The notes beneath the pieces were generated by a model. It had not been told where the DNA came from. It saw only the letters and a program-made list of their open reading frames with translations, and made no database searches. Shown here one piece after another: positions 1-8,447 of a stretch of 64,000 nucleotides of DNA. This DNA comes from Croceibacterium atlanticum (lineage in GTDB: Bacteria > Pseudomonadota > Alphaproteobacteria > Sphingomonadales > Sphingomonadaceae): assembly GCF_001008165.2 (NCBI RefSeq), contig NZ_CP011452.2:1550001-1614000 (forward strand), read 5' to 3'. A program made the translations under genes and the position numbers. The first letter of the stretch is position 1. Every line of letters starts with the position of its first letter.

Positions 1-150
1 GATGCCAACCAGCGTCCGCGGCGTTTCCACCTGCAGCTTCATCAGGTCGATCAGATTGGTCCCGCCTGCCAGCGCCCGCGTATTTTCTTCACCGCAAAGC
101 TGCGCTGCATGTTCCAGGCGCCGGGCCGGCTGATAATCGAACGGCCTCAT
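1..150 (-). CDS. FAD-binding subunit of a xanthine dehydrogenase/CO dehydrogenase-type molybdenum hydroxylase (partial)
   Basis: Only the first 50 codons are present; the gene leaves the window at base 1. The N-terminus carries an ALAGGTNLIDLMK stretch, matching the AGGT-type flavin-pyrophosphate loop of the FAD_binding_5 (CoxM/XdhB) family. The ATG at 150-148 overlaps the stop codon of the upstream 2Fe-2S subunit in an ATGA arrangement, so the two are translationally coupled. The FAD domain passes electrons between the iron-sulfur clusters and the final acceptor; the molybdopterin subunit would be expected beyond the window edge. Substrate cannot be told from here. Confidence 0.8.
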   Translation of the reverse strand, partial: MRPFDYQPARRLEHAAQLCGEENTRALAGGTNLIDLMKLQVETPRTLVGI

Positions 151-650
151 GCCCGCTCCCCTTCCGACGCGTGGCGGATCGCGGCGATGATATTGGCATA
201 GGCCCCGCAGCGGCAGATATTGCCGCTCATCCGTTCGCGAAGCTCCTCCCCGTTGATTTCGACGGGTCCGGTCAGGCTTTCACTTGCATCGCTGGGCCAG
301 TCATTCGCCAGTTCCTGCAACATGGCGGTGGCTGAACAGATCTGGCCCGGCGTGCAATATCCGCACTGGTATCCATCATGATCCACAAAGGCCTGCTGCA
401 GGGCAGAAGGTTGCGCCGGCGTGCCCAGCCCTTCGATCGTGGTGACGCTGTCGCCATCATGGGTCACGGCCAGGGACAGGCAGCTATTGATGCGCATTCC
501 GTTCACCAGCACGGTGCAGGCCCCGCACTGGCCATGATCGCATCCCTTTTTCGATCCTGTCAGCCCAAGATGGTGCCGCAGGAAATCGAGCAGGCTGACA
601 CGCGGATCATCCGGCAGTTCATGGGTCTGATCGTTGATGGTGATTGGCAA
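147..650 (-). CDS. 2Fe-2S iron-sulfur subunit of a molybdenum hydroxylase (CoxS/XdhC-like)
   Basis: 167 residues. An N-terminal plant-type ferredoxin domain has the cluster motif CDHGQCGACTVLVNG (about residues 37-51), followed by the C-terminal [2Fe-2S]-binding helical domain with CGYCTPGQ (about 96-103) and GNICRCGAY (about 143-151). All eight cluster cysteines are visible. These small subunits shuttle electrons from the Mo site to the FAD subunit encoded just downstream. The start is a TTG preceded by a GGAAAG ribosome site 4 bases away. The central loop between the two cysteine motifs is somewhat long. Family assignment is secure; the substrate is unknown. Confidence 0.92.
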   Translation of the reverse strand: MPITINDQTHELPDDPRVSLLDFLRHHLGLTGSKKGCDHGQCGACTVLVNGMRINSCLSLAVTHDGDSVTTIEGLGTPAQPSALQQAFVDHDGYQCGYCTPGQICSATAMLQELANDWPSDASESLTGPVEINGEELRERMSGNICRCGAYANIIAAIRHASEGERA

Positions 651-717
651 GAATCTTTCCTTTCACCTCTTCCAACGGCCAGGTGCAAAAGCGTTTCCCC
701 GGTGCGTGTCCGGGCAG

Positions 718-1326
718 TCAGGCGCTTGCCCGCTGCACGTGATAATCGATCGGCTTGAAGCTGCCCCCGTTGGAGGCATAGGCCGAACAGGCCGTCATCC
801 CGATCACCAGCGGCATCCGGGCGCGGAACCGGATCAGGTCGCCCGCCCGCGTTACGGGCGGCTTGACCTCGATCTTACCGGTGACGGCGTTGACCGGCAC
901 ATTCATGAACACGTTGAAGGCCGTGGGTATGTCTGCCTCCTCTATCCCATAAGGCGCGAGCGCTTCCGCCAGATTGCCGAAGCATCCGCGATGAACGGGC
1001 TTGTCGGGATAGAAATGGGTGAACGTATCGACCGAACACGGCGTCAGCAGGAAATCGTGGCTGCCCGCCGTATCCTCCACGATCTCCAGCATCTTGCGAG
1101 AGCGATTTGACCAGAGGAAATCCCCCCGGCTCAGCCTGATCGTCTCTTCATAATCGAAGGTGCGCCCGTTGGAGAGCGCTTCGCGCCGATCCTCCGCCGA
1201 AAAGGCAACCAGATCGCTCACCTGCCCGCCCAGCGGATCGATGATGGTCAGCTCGTCCCCGGTTTCGAGCGTGAATGACGTTCCGCTTCTCGGTTCGACC
1301 CGCTGCGGGGATCCTTGAATGGGCAC
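718..1326 (-). CDS. DUF1989 (urea carboxylase-associated) family protein
   Basis: 202 residues, whole-length match to DUF1989: EPRSGTSF near residue 11, IDPLGGQVSDLVAF near 29-42, a conserved Cys in LTPCSVDTF and a C-terminal SAYASNGG. Family knowledge: DUF1989 proteins accompany urea or guanidine carboxylases, and one pair (CgdA/CgdB) acts as carboxyguanidine deiminase; other members are uncharacterised. The start is a GTG inside the 3' end of the upstream YqcI/YcgG-like gene (79-base overlap), because family homology begins at about residue 10. No urea carboxylase lies in the window, so a role on another guanidino or amide compound is possible. Confidence 0.8.
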   Translation of the reverse strand: MPIQGSPQRVEPRSGTSFTLETGDELTIIDPLGGQVSDLVAFSAEDRREALSNGRTFDYEETIRLSRGDFLWSNRSRKMLEIVEDTAGSHDFLLTPCSVDTFTHFYPDKPVHRGCFGNLAEALAPYGIEEADIPTAFNVFMNVPVNAVTGKIEVKPPVTRAGDLIRFRARMPLVIGMTACSAYASNGGSFKPIDYHVQRASA

Positions 1327-2006
1327 TTCCAGTCTTCTCCTACGATGCGTCCACTATATTGCCGCGCTTCGCTGCCCTCCCCATGCCGGGCGAGCATCGG
1401 GTTGGGCGTTCCCGCCAGCTTCAGATCGCGGTCCAGAATGCGTTCGCGCATCCGTTCGTATTTCTCTTCATGGCGCAGCCGTTCGAACTGATCATGCAGG
1501 TTGAATACCAGCGTGGGATGCGGGGTGCGGCGGGCCGGGCGCGAGGCATTGGGATGCAGACCGACAACGAAATAGGCCTGCTGACCGAAGCTGAGCGAGA
1601 AATGGCTGTTGCCCGGATCGCTCACCACGCCGGGATTGTAAGGCTGCCCGCGCCACGCATCCTTGTCCGCCAGCGATTGCAGCCGTTCCCACATCGCCTT
1701 TTCAAAGGCTTCTTCGTCAAGATCGGTGGGGCCGGAAAAAACCACCGCGAAACTGCGCAATCCTTCCGGGTCGGATGCATAGGCATAACTCCATTCGATC
1801 AGCTCGTCATGGATGCGCACATCATCCCAGGCGCTGGTGATCGACCAGGCCGCTTCCACCCGCAATTTACCGCGCGCCGCGGCCGATTTCGCACCAAGGC
1901 AGGGGAAATCCGGTTCGGCGACATGGCGGCGCAGGCTTTCATCCAGCGCCGCAGCGTCCAGATCCAGCAACATCCGCTTTTCGTTCTTCTCGCGCAGTTC
2001 CGACAT
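1248..2006 (-). CDS. YqcI/YcgG (GntA-like) family heme-dependent N-hydroxylase homologue
   Basis: 252 residues. The sequence fits the YqcI/YcgG family: FPCLGAKSAA near residues 34-43, a central GQPYNPGVVSDPGNSHFSLS, the VVGLHPNASRPARR heme-region motif, LVFNLHDQFERLR, and a C-terminal DWKCPF. GntA of this family N-hydroxylates a guanidino substrate in guanitoxin biosynthesis; DcsA in D-cycloserine biosynthesis hydroxylates arginine. Nothing here suggests guanitoxin itself. The family usually ends soon after CPF, whereas this protein reads on about 20 charged residues into the start of the downstream DUF1989 gene. The tight overlap implies joint expression. Confidence 0.8.
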   Translation of the reverse strand: MSELREKNEKRMLLDLDAAALDESLRRHVAEPDFPCLGAKSAAARGKLRVEAAWSITSAWDDVRIHDELIEWSYAYASDPEGLRSFAVVFSGPTDLDEEAFEKAMWERLQSLADKDAWRGQPYNPGVVSDPGNSHFSLSFGQQAYFVVGLHPNASRPARRTPHPTLVFNLHDQFERLRHEEKYERMRERILDRDLKLAGTPNPMLARHGEGSEARQYSGRIVGEDWKCPFKDPRSGSNREAERHSRSKPGTS

Positions 2007-2222
2007 GGTCCAAGGCTTACGCTTCAGGGTTGAAACGGTTTCCCGGACTGATCTTTGTTAATCGCTTTTCCCGAAGCGATGCCTGCAGGCCTTCCGGGGT
2101 GGCCCGGCCCGTGAATGGCGCGCGTTCAATCCTTGCCCTGCCCCCGGTTTTCCGACAGCTTGATCGCCGTCAAAGCCATCCCGATTGCGGGCGAGCATGA
2201 TAATAGGCGAGGAGTAGGTGGA

Positions 2223-2417
2223 ATGTTCCAGATCAATGTCGGCGGGATCGACCGCGTATTGCGCATCGCCATTGGCGTTATGCTGCTGTCCCTTGCCTTT
2301 GTCGGCCCGCAGACCCCGCTGGGCCTGATCGGCATCATCCCGCTGGTAACGGGCATTTTCCGCATGTGCCCGATCTATTCCCTGTTCGGCATCACGACCT
2401 GCAGGAAACCGAAATAG
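2223..2417 (+). CDS. DUF2892 (YgaP transmembrane domain) small membrane protein
   Basis: 64 residues. It starts with NVGGIDRVLRI, then two hydrophobic stretches (about residues 13-30 and 33-48) and ends CPIYSLFGITTC, the signature of DUF2892. In YgaP this domain anchors a rhodanese domain; here it stands alone, as is common. The start at 2223 is preferred over in-frame upstream codons because an AGGAG-type ribosome site lies just before it and homology begins there. The conserved cysteine pair near the end may bind sulfur or metal, but that is speculation. Confidence 0.85.
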   Translation: MFQINVGGIDRVLRIAIGVMLLSLAFVGPQTPLGLIGIIPLVTGIFRMCPIYSLFGITTCRKPK

Positions 2418-2488
2418 GTGGCACAAACCGGCTATTCCCCCGGCGGCAAAATGATATCATCCCGCATCAACTCTGCGGGAGCCTGCCC

Positions 2489-3004
2489 ATGCGCCGGTTT
2501 TTGTTCGTTGTTTCGCTTTGCACCCTGCCCCTTGCCGGATGTTTTGAAGAGGATGCGGCACAGGCCGAGCCTGCCTCACCCTCCGAATCCCCACCTCAAA
2601 TCGACGAAGCCGCGATCTTCCGCGCTGCCGGCTTCACCCGTCAGGGCGAGCAATGGAAACGCTGCGAAGATCCCGGCACGCCCAGCTATGAACCCGGCGC
2701 GGTGGTCTTGCCGGGCGATCTGAATGGCGATGGCCTGCCCGAAGCGCTGGTGACAGAAGGCGGCACCTTCTGCTTCGGCGGATCGGGCGCGGGCTTCCAA
2801 TTGCTCAGCCAGCAGGCCGATGGCAGCTGGAAACAGATGGTCGACACGATCGGCTATGCCAACTTCCTGGATACCACCGGCGCCGATGGCTTTCCCGATA
2901 TAGAAGTGGGCGGCCCCGGCTTCTGCATGCCCGTGATCCGCTGGGACGGGAACGAATACAAGCTCCACCGAAGCCAGTATCAGGGCAAACCTTGCGAACG
3001 GTGA
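2489..3004 (+). CDS. predicted lipoprotein with a short FG-GAP/VCBS-like segment
   Basis: 171 residues. A signal peptide ends in a lipobox (LPLAGC, Cys at about 19), so the mature protein should be lipid-anchored in the cell envelope. After an acidic Pro/Ser-rich linker, the segment GDLNGDGLPEALV (about 73-85) resembles a calcium-binding FG-GAP/VCBS blade, followed by alternating hydrophobic strands and two Cys near the end. An upstream in-frame start is possible but would bury the signal peptide. No precise function is recognised. Confidence 0.75.
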   Translation: MRRFLFVVSLCTLPLAGCFEEDAAQAEPASPSESPPQIDEAAIFRAAGFTRQGEQWKRCEDPGTPSYEPGAVVLPGDLNGDGLPEALVTEGGTFCFGGSGAGFQLLSQQADGSWKQMVDTIGYANFLDTTGADGFPDIEVGGPGFCMPVIRWDGNEYKLHRSQYQGKPCER

Positions 3005-3050
3005 GACCGTGAGGCTGCACCGTTACCATTGGGGCTTCGTGCCGAAAATA

Positions 3051-4343
3051 TTATACTGACGGAATCATGGATTTCGTTTGAGCCCTGCTCTTTTGAGTGG
3101 GCTTGAATTCCACTTTTACCTCGGCCCCAAGCCCCAATTCGTCCAGCGCGCTTCTCACAACCGAACTCGACTGCATGACGTCCAGTCGCTGCTTGATCAG
3201 CTGCGATTCCTGCTGATGCCTTTCGCCCATTTCATCAATTTTCTTGATGAGCTGTTCCAGGCTCGGATTTCTAACGTCAAAGACGTAGTCCTGCTGTCCG
3301 AAATGCGCCGCCAGATCGGTATATTTGACCGCCCATCCGAATATGATGGCGGGGACGCCGCTTCTGTAGGCGAAAACAATCGAATGATACCGTGAGGCGA
3401 CAACATATTTGAACCGGCTTATCATGTCGATAAGCTCTGGGCTCGAATAGTCGCCGGTTATGACGCTGACCTTGTCCCTGTTTTGGGTTTCGCTCAGTAT
3501 TTCTTCCGTAAGCTTGAGGTCTGCCGTCGATGTATTCAGGAAATATACTTTCTCGCCCTTCTCTACCAGCTTGTCGAGCATTTGCGCATAAAGCCTGCGA
3601 ACCGATGCCGGATCGCCGATCCTGAAGAGGTTTTCATTGACGATAAAACCGACAGAGCCTCGCTCGGGATAGTCGATGTCCTGGGACTTGCCGGAAACGA
3701 AAATCTCGCTTGCCTTCGGAAATGCCTCCTCCCTGATAACCAGGTCAGCAGACAATTCGACATTGTCGAGGCCGAGGGACTTCAGGCATTCATAACCCTC
3801 TGTTTCGCGGGCATATATCTTTGAACAATAGGCCAGTTCCCGTTTGACCTCTTCAAGGAACTGCGCATCATCGTCTTCGCCCCAGTCGAACGGGCCAAAG
3901 CTCTGAGGCATGAGCACTATCTTCTTGTTGTAGCGCCTGGCGGTCCTGATCGTGTCGAGAAGTTGGGCGCCGCCCTTCTTGCTCCAGCCCGAACCGAGCG
4001 TGTAGCCGCTGGCGTCCAGAACAAGATCTGCTTCGCGCAGCGCCTTGTCCATTTCCGCGATCTTGCCGTTCCATTTGTCGGTTTTTCTCACCATCCCCGC
4101 GAAGCGGGTAAGAAAAGGAGTGAGAAATGGAATATTGTTCAGGCGATACTTGAATACAAGACGAGTATAATCATCATGAGGCAAGAGCTTGAAGGCATAT
4201 TGTTCAGGCGAATCCGTCTTGAAGGCGAAGCCGATAACCTCGCAATCCTTGTAGAGCCTCCGCAAGGCGGAATAAAGCGAGAGGAACATGGCCTGCGAGC
4301 CCTTGTTCCTCATCTGGATGCCGGTGATGATGATTTTTTTCAT
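3051..4343 (-). CDS. polysaccharide pyruvyl transferase family protein
   Basis: 430 residues. The N-terminus MKKIIITGIQMRNKGSQAM is the glycine/asparagine motif of PF04230, followed by DLVLDASGYTLGSGW, IVLMPQSFGPF and a C-terminal donor-binding region with ASRYHSIVFAYRSGVPAIIFGWAVKY, typical of CsaB/WcaK-type enzymes that add a ketal-linked pyruvate from PEP to a sugar of a surface polysaccharide. The base composition is visibly more AT-rich than the neighbours, suggesting recent acquisition. Next upstream on the same strand is a sulfotransferase, so both may decorate the same exopolysaccharide. No glycosyltransferases are nearby. Confidence 0.87.
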   Translation of the reverse strand: MKKIIITGIQMRNKGSQAMFLSLYSALRRLYKDCEVIGFAFKTDSPEQYAFKLLPHDDYTRLVFKYRLNNIPFLTPFLTRFAGMVRKTDKWNGKIAEMDKALREADLVLDASGYTLGSGWSKKGGAQLLDTIRTARRYNKKIVLMPQSFGPFDWGEDDDAQFLEEVKRELAYCSKIYARETEGYECLKSLGLDNVELSADLVIREEAFPKASEIFVSGKSQDIDYPERGSVGFIVNENLFRIGDPASVRRLYAQMLDKLVEKGEKVYFLNTSTADLKLTEEILSETQNRDKVSVITGDYSSPELIDMISRFKYVVASRYHSIVFAYRSGVPAIIFGWAVKYTDLAAHFGQQDYVFDVRNPSLEQLIKKIDEMGERHQQESQLIKQRLDVMQSSSVVRSALDELGLGAEVKVEFKPTQKSRAQTKSMIPSV

Positions 4344-4485
4344 TCTAATCGCCTGTATCTAATCTCAAATACCAAGCCATGGCTGGCTGCAGCCTAGGCC
4401 ATGGCAGGGATATCGACCAATTCCGCGGTGTATTTGCACCAGCGGACCAACCATGATCGATGGGATAAATGCCAATGGAAGCTCA

Positions 4486-5331
4486 TCAGTCTGCGCAAGC
4501 CATCTGCCTGCACCAGTGACCGAGCGACTGGCCGCTCATTTCTTCCAGCGCCTCGATGGATGGCGCGTAATAGTCGTTCAGGCGCTCTCGCAGTTCGTCG
4601 GTCAGCGGAGGATACCGGATTTCTTGCACAAATGATCCGCGGATTGCCTCGAACGCGGATGTGCCGCGCAGAGGGCGCACTATGGGCTTCATCCAGGCAA
4701 GGCGCCGGCGCATGTGCCCAGGCACGCGCCGCGATGTCTTGTCCTTCACTATACTGCGTGCCGCAGTTGCAAGCGGGCGCGGCGGCAAACCCAGATGGGT
4801 TCGCACGCGGGACATCTGCCCTTCGGGGTCGGCTGCCACACCTTCGAAAAACAGGATCAGCAGCTTTTCGCGGCCAAAAAGGTCGATGTAGTTGCGCAGG
4901 TGTGCGGCATAATTCCCGATATTCAGAAGCCGGTCGTTCCTGGACCTGGAGGGATCGAGGTAGTTTTCGATATCCGGCCCGACCGCACCGCGGCGGAAAA
5001 ACATGCAATAATGGGAATAGGCCCGTTCGACGGGGTCGCGAAGCTGCGCGATCAGCTTCACATCGGGCAGGACGCGATGGATGCGGGCCGCACCCTCGGG
5101 CTCGTCCATATAGGAATTGGACTTCTCGCCCACGACTTTTCCGATACCTTCTTCGCTGAATTGCGACAGGTACCAGTCATCCCCCCGATGGTACTCCCTC
5201 GAGAAATAGTGAAGCTCCGGGTCGACCATATAGACCGCTGGATCCGCCTGCAGCTGCGTCTGCAGCCAGGTCGTGGCCGATTTTCCGGCACCGATGATGA
5301 GGAAGTCAATGTCGCTGAATTGCAGAGCCAA
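4486..5331 (-). CDS. sulfotransferase domain protein
   Basis: 281 residues. The 5'-phosphosulfate loop is FLIIGAGKSATTWL near the N-terminus, and the 3'-phosphate motif is RDPVERAYSHY (about residues 90-100), both needed to bind PAPS. SREYHRGDDWYLSQF is typical of bacterial carbohydrate or lipid sulfotransferases. The TTG start at 5331 is chosen because an AGAAGG ribosome site lies 6 bases upstream; another TTG at 5361 has no such site. It lies upstream of the pyruvyl transferase on the same strand, consistent with a surface-glycan modification unit. Confidence 0.82.
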   Translation of the reverse strand: MALQFSDIDFLIIGAGKSATTWLQTQLQADPAVYMVDPELHYFSREYHRGDDWYLSQFSEEGIGKVVGEKSNSYMDEPEGAARIHRVLPDVKLIAQLRDPVERAYSHYCMFFRRGAVGPDIENYLDPSRSRNDRLLNIGNYAAHLRNYIDLFGREKLLILFFEGVAADPEGQMSRVRTHLGLPPRPLATAARSIVKDKTSRRVPGHMRRRLAWMKPIVRPLRGTSAFEAIRGSFVQEIRYPPLTDELRERLNDYYAPSIEALEEMSGQSLGHWCRQMACAD

Positions 5332-5730
5332 GTCGCACCTTCTGTTCTGTTTGCCGAACAATTCGACATCTGCGCCAAGTGCACCCCGGAAGTTTTTGAG
5401 TGTCCTGAATGACCGAGGTTAAAAAGTGTTGCCCAAGCGATGGCTTGGTCTGGCGCCCGGTTCAATGGCCCCGAAGGGTAGGCTGCCTGGCGATTTCGGG
5501 GATGCTCGATCAAGCGAGCTAACCCGAGTGCCTGCGCATCCTTGCATCATAATTGATCGGGATGCTGTCCTACATCGCCATCTCCCGCATATGGACGGGA
5601 CGCTCTTTCCAACCGTTCGGCCCTGTATGAACGCCTTGCGCGCAAGGTGCGGAATTGTCCTTCAGGACAGTGTTCCAACTGTTCCAGATTGTTGGATTTG
5701 GCGCCGCCGGGCGAGCGCTCGTCCGCCTGG
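5332..5730. other. intergenic region, about 400 bp, no supported gene
   Basis: No reading frame here has family-like content or a convincing ribosome site. The one notable element is a dyad at 5656-5669 (TGTCCT-TC-AGGACA) with GGAA and TTCC flanks at 5651-5654 and 5673-5676. It lies 3' of the minus-strand sulfotransferase that ends at 5731, so it could be a weak transcription stop or a protein-binding site. It has no T-run on either side. Confidence 0.5.
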
Positions 5731-7005
5731 CTATGCCAGTCTGCTGGCCCGGTGTTCCTTCGCGATGCCGTAAGTGGCGATGTAATCGCCCAGTTCGCCA
5801 TGCACCCTTTCCGGCGAGAGGCCGAATTCCTCCAGGCTGTATCGGTGCGGGCGATGTTTCAGCCCGGCCGCCCGCATCTGATAGGCCTCCATCGCCGGCA
5901 GCGCCGGTTCGATATCGAGGGCGAGGAAATCATAGACGCGCCGCATCGCCCCGCGCCAATCGCTTTCCATTTCTTCATAATGCACGTCGATCATCCTCTC
6001 GCGCGGGATATCGTCGCGCGCGGCGCGCATTCGCTGGATCTGCAACCGTGTCTTGCGCAGCCATTCCTCCCCAATGGCGTGCGGATCGGCGTGGTCGGAA
6101 TAGATGATCGTCTGGTTCCAGGCGAGCGAAGCGGTGCTGCCCACCACCGACAGCGGATCGCGATGGGTGAAGATCAGCCGCGCATCGGGGAACACCTGCA
6201 ACAGGGCAGGCAAATCCATCATGTGCTGCGGTGTTTTCAATATCCATGGCCGCAGGCTGGATGCCTGCTGCGACCAGCCGACCAGTTTCAGCAGCTGCGC
6301 CATCTGGCGATAGGCGGGTACGGCGTCCTGCCCTTCGCACCACCGGCCATAGCTGGGCACCCACCACTGCGCCTCGTGCTTCATGCCCCAGAAGCTGCTG
6401 ACCAGCAGGCCCAGCTCTTCCTCCGGTTCATAAGGGCCGGTCGGGTGAATGGTCAGCGTGCGCGGATTGGCCAGCCGCGCCACGCGCATGATCCGTTTGG
6501 CCAGCACGGCCCGGCTATCCGCCTCCCCGAAAGTGAAACCGGGGCGCGGCACCGGGCTGATCGTTTCAAAGCTGCGCATATGGGTGAAGCGATGGTCGGA
6601 CGACAGCAGCCGGTGCATCCGCGTGGTGCCGGATCGCATCGGCCCGACCACGATCACCGGATGCGGCAGGCGCCGCTCCAGGATTTCGGGATGGCTGGCA
6701 AACCATTGCCGGGCCCACAGCCGGTCATGCAGCACTTTTTCAAATTGCGCGCGCGCCGCCCATTCCCCGGCGGTGTTCAGCCGCGCTTCGCCCTTCACCG
6801 CTTCCAGCAGCACATCCAGCGGACGTTCGAACCAGGGATCGCCGAAATCCTCCAGCCCGGTGAAGGCGCGCGCACGGTCCATCAGCGCCTGTTTTTCCAG
6901 CACCGGCCGGTCCGCAAGGCCTGCCCTCCGCGCCAGCGCCATGCCCCTGTTCAGCCCATCTATGAAACGGGTACGCCGCGGCGGGCGCAGCACTTTGTCG
7001 GTCAA
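5731..7005 (-). CDS. sulfotransferase family protein (Sulfotransfer_3 type)
   Basis: About 424 residues. PVIVVGPMRSGTTRMHRLL is the PAPS 5'-phosphosulfate loop and LIFTHRDPLSVVGS the 3'-phosphate motif; WILKTPQHMMDLPALL is characteristic of the large sulfotransferases abundant in sphingomonads. Acceptors are unknown and may be lipids, sterol-like molecules or glycans. The start is uncertain. I favour the TTG at 7005, which follows a G-rich GGGGGGCGAG site and precedes the family-like LRPPRRTRF segment; an ATG at 7062 is the alternative. It diverges from serS. Confidence 0.82.
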   Translation of the reverse strand: MTDKVLRPPRRTRFIDGLNRGMALARRAGLADRPVLEKQALMDRARAFTGLEDFGDPWFERPLDVLLEAVKGEARLNTAGEWAARAQFEKVLHDRLWARQWFASHPEILERRLPHPVIVVGPMRSGTTRMHRLLSSDHRFTHMRSFETISPVPRPGFTFGEADSRAVLAKRIMRVARLANPRTLTIHPTGPYEPEEELGLLVSSFWGMKHEAQWWVPSYGRWCEGQDAVPAYRQMAQLLKLVGWSQQASSLRPWILKTPQHMMDLPALLQVFPDARLIFTHRDPLSVVGSTASLAWNQTIIYSDHADPHAIGEEWLRKTRLQIQRMRAARDDIPRERMIDVHYEEMESDWRGAMRRVYDFLALDIEPALPAMEAYQMRAAGLKHRPHRYSLEEFGLSPERVHGELGDYIATYGIAKEHRASRLA

Positions 7006-7166
7006 TTCTCGCCCCCCTCGACTGCTGCGCCTGGCCGCCGGACAATCGCGTTGCAACGGCATAGGAAGGTTTACCCCTGACCCGCAACCCGGTTCCCCGC
7101 GTTTCAACTGCTTCGGCTGGCAAGCCCACTGGACAACCGCCCCCCGCTGCGTGATAGGCCGGGCCC

Positions 7167-8447
7167 ATGCACGATCTGCGCGCCATCCGGGAAAACCCGC
7201 AAGCATTCGACGCCGCCCTCGCCCTTCGCGGTCTGGATCCGGTCAGTTCGCAAATACTCGATCTGGACGAACGGCGCCGCGCGGTCACCACGCGGATGCA
7301 GGAAGCGCAGGGCCGCCGGAACGAAGCGAGCAAGGAAATCGGCCTCGCCATGCGCAATGGCGAAGTGGAAAGCGCCGAAATTCTCAAGGCCGAAGTGGCG
7401 GAGATCAAGGAAAGCCTGCCGCGGCTGGAAGAGGAAGAGCGGGAACTGGGCACGCAGCTGGATGCGATGCTGGCGGGCCTGCCCAATATCCCGGCCGATG
7501 GCGTGCCCGAAGGCGAGGATGAGGAGGCCAATCAGGAAGTCTCCCGCTGGGGTACACCGCGCGAATTCGCTTTCGAGGCGAACGAACATGCCGATCTCGG
7601 CCCCGCCCTCGGCATGGATTTTGAAACAGGCGCGACAATGTCCGGCGCGCGCTTCACCTTTTTACGCGGCCAGATGGCGCGGCTGGAACGGGCGATCGGG
7701 CAATTCATGCTCGATTTCCAGACGGGGGAGCGCGGCTATACCGAATGCGCCCCGCCCTTGCTGGTGCGGGACGAAGCCGTGTTCGGCACCGGGCAATTGC
7801 CCAAATTTGCCGACGACCTGTTCCAGACGACCGATGGCCGCTGGCTGATCCCCACGGCCGAAGTCAGCCTGACCAATTCCGTGCGTGAACAGATCCTCGG
7901 CGATCTGGCCCAGCCGATCAGGCTGACGGCGCATACGCCGTGCTTCCGGTCCGAAGCGGGGGCCGCCGGGCGCGATACGCGCGGCTATATCCGCCAGCAC
8001 CAGTTCCTGAAGGTGGAACTGGTCTGCATCTGCCGCCCGGATGACTGGATGGCAGAGCATGAACATATGGTGGAAAGCGCGGAGGCTGTGCTGCAACAGC
8101 TCGGCCTGCCCTATCGCAAGATGCTGCTCTGCGCCGGGGACATGGGCGCGACGGCGAAAAAGACCTTCGATCTGGAGGTATGGCTGCCGGGACAGGGCGC
8201 CTATCGCGAAATCAGTTCGATCAGCTGGTGCGGCGATTATCAGGCGCGGCGGATGAATGCGCGCTATCGCCCGGAAGGCGAAAAGAAGACCGCCTTCGTC
8301 CACACGCTGAACGGATCGGGCCTGGCGGTGGGCCGCACGCTGGTGGCAGTGCTGGAAAACTACCAGCAGGAAGACGGATCGGTGACTGTGCCGGACGTGC
8401 TGCGCCCCTATATGGGCGGTCTGGACAAGCTGGTGCCGGCGTCCTGA
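7167..8447 (+). CDS. serS: serine-tRNA ligase
   Basis: 426 residues, the usual length. It charges tRNA-Ser with serine in the cytoplasm. The N-terminal [18 protein letters not shown] leads into the long antiparallel coiled-coil arm (about residues 30-100) that grips the tRNA. The class II catalytic core has motif 2 ([15 protein letters not shown]) and motif 3 ([19 protein letters not shown]). Its stop overlaps the surE start by one base (TGATG), so the two are coupled. The assignment is certain. Confidence 0.98.
   Translation: MHDLRAIRENPQAFDAALALRGLDPVSSQILDLDERRRAVTTRMQEAQGRRNEASKEIGLAMRNGEVESAEILKAEVAEIKESLPRLEEEERELGTQLDAMLAGLPNIPADGVPEGEDEEANQEVSRWGTPREFAFEANEHADLGPALGMDFETGATMSGARFTFLRGQMARLERAIGQFMLDFQTGERGYTECAPPLLVRDEAVFGTGQLPKFADDLFQTTDGRWLIPTAEVSLTNSVREQILGDLAQPIRLTAHTPCFRSEAGAAGRDTRGYIRQHQFLKVELVCICRPDDWMAEHEHMVESAEAVLQQLGLPYRKMLLCAGDMGATAKKTFDLEVWLPGQGAYREISSISWCGDYQARRMNARYRPEGEKKTAFVHTLNGSGLAVGRTLVAVLENYQQEDGSVTVPDVLRPYMGGLDKLVPAS

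Noticed and set aside
1248-2006. A guanitoxin biosynthesis locus
   Set aside because: Only a GntA-family homologue is present; none of the other pathway genes is seen nearby.
5426-5773. Possible gene in the 400-bp gap between sulfotransferase genes
   Set aside because: No ribosome site, Arg/Pro-rich translation, and it runs into the downstream gene on the opposite strand.
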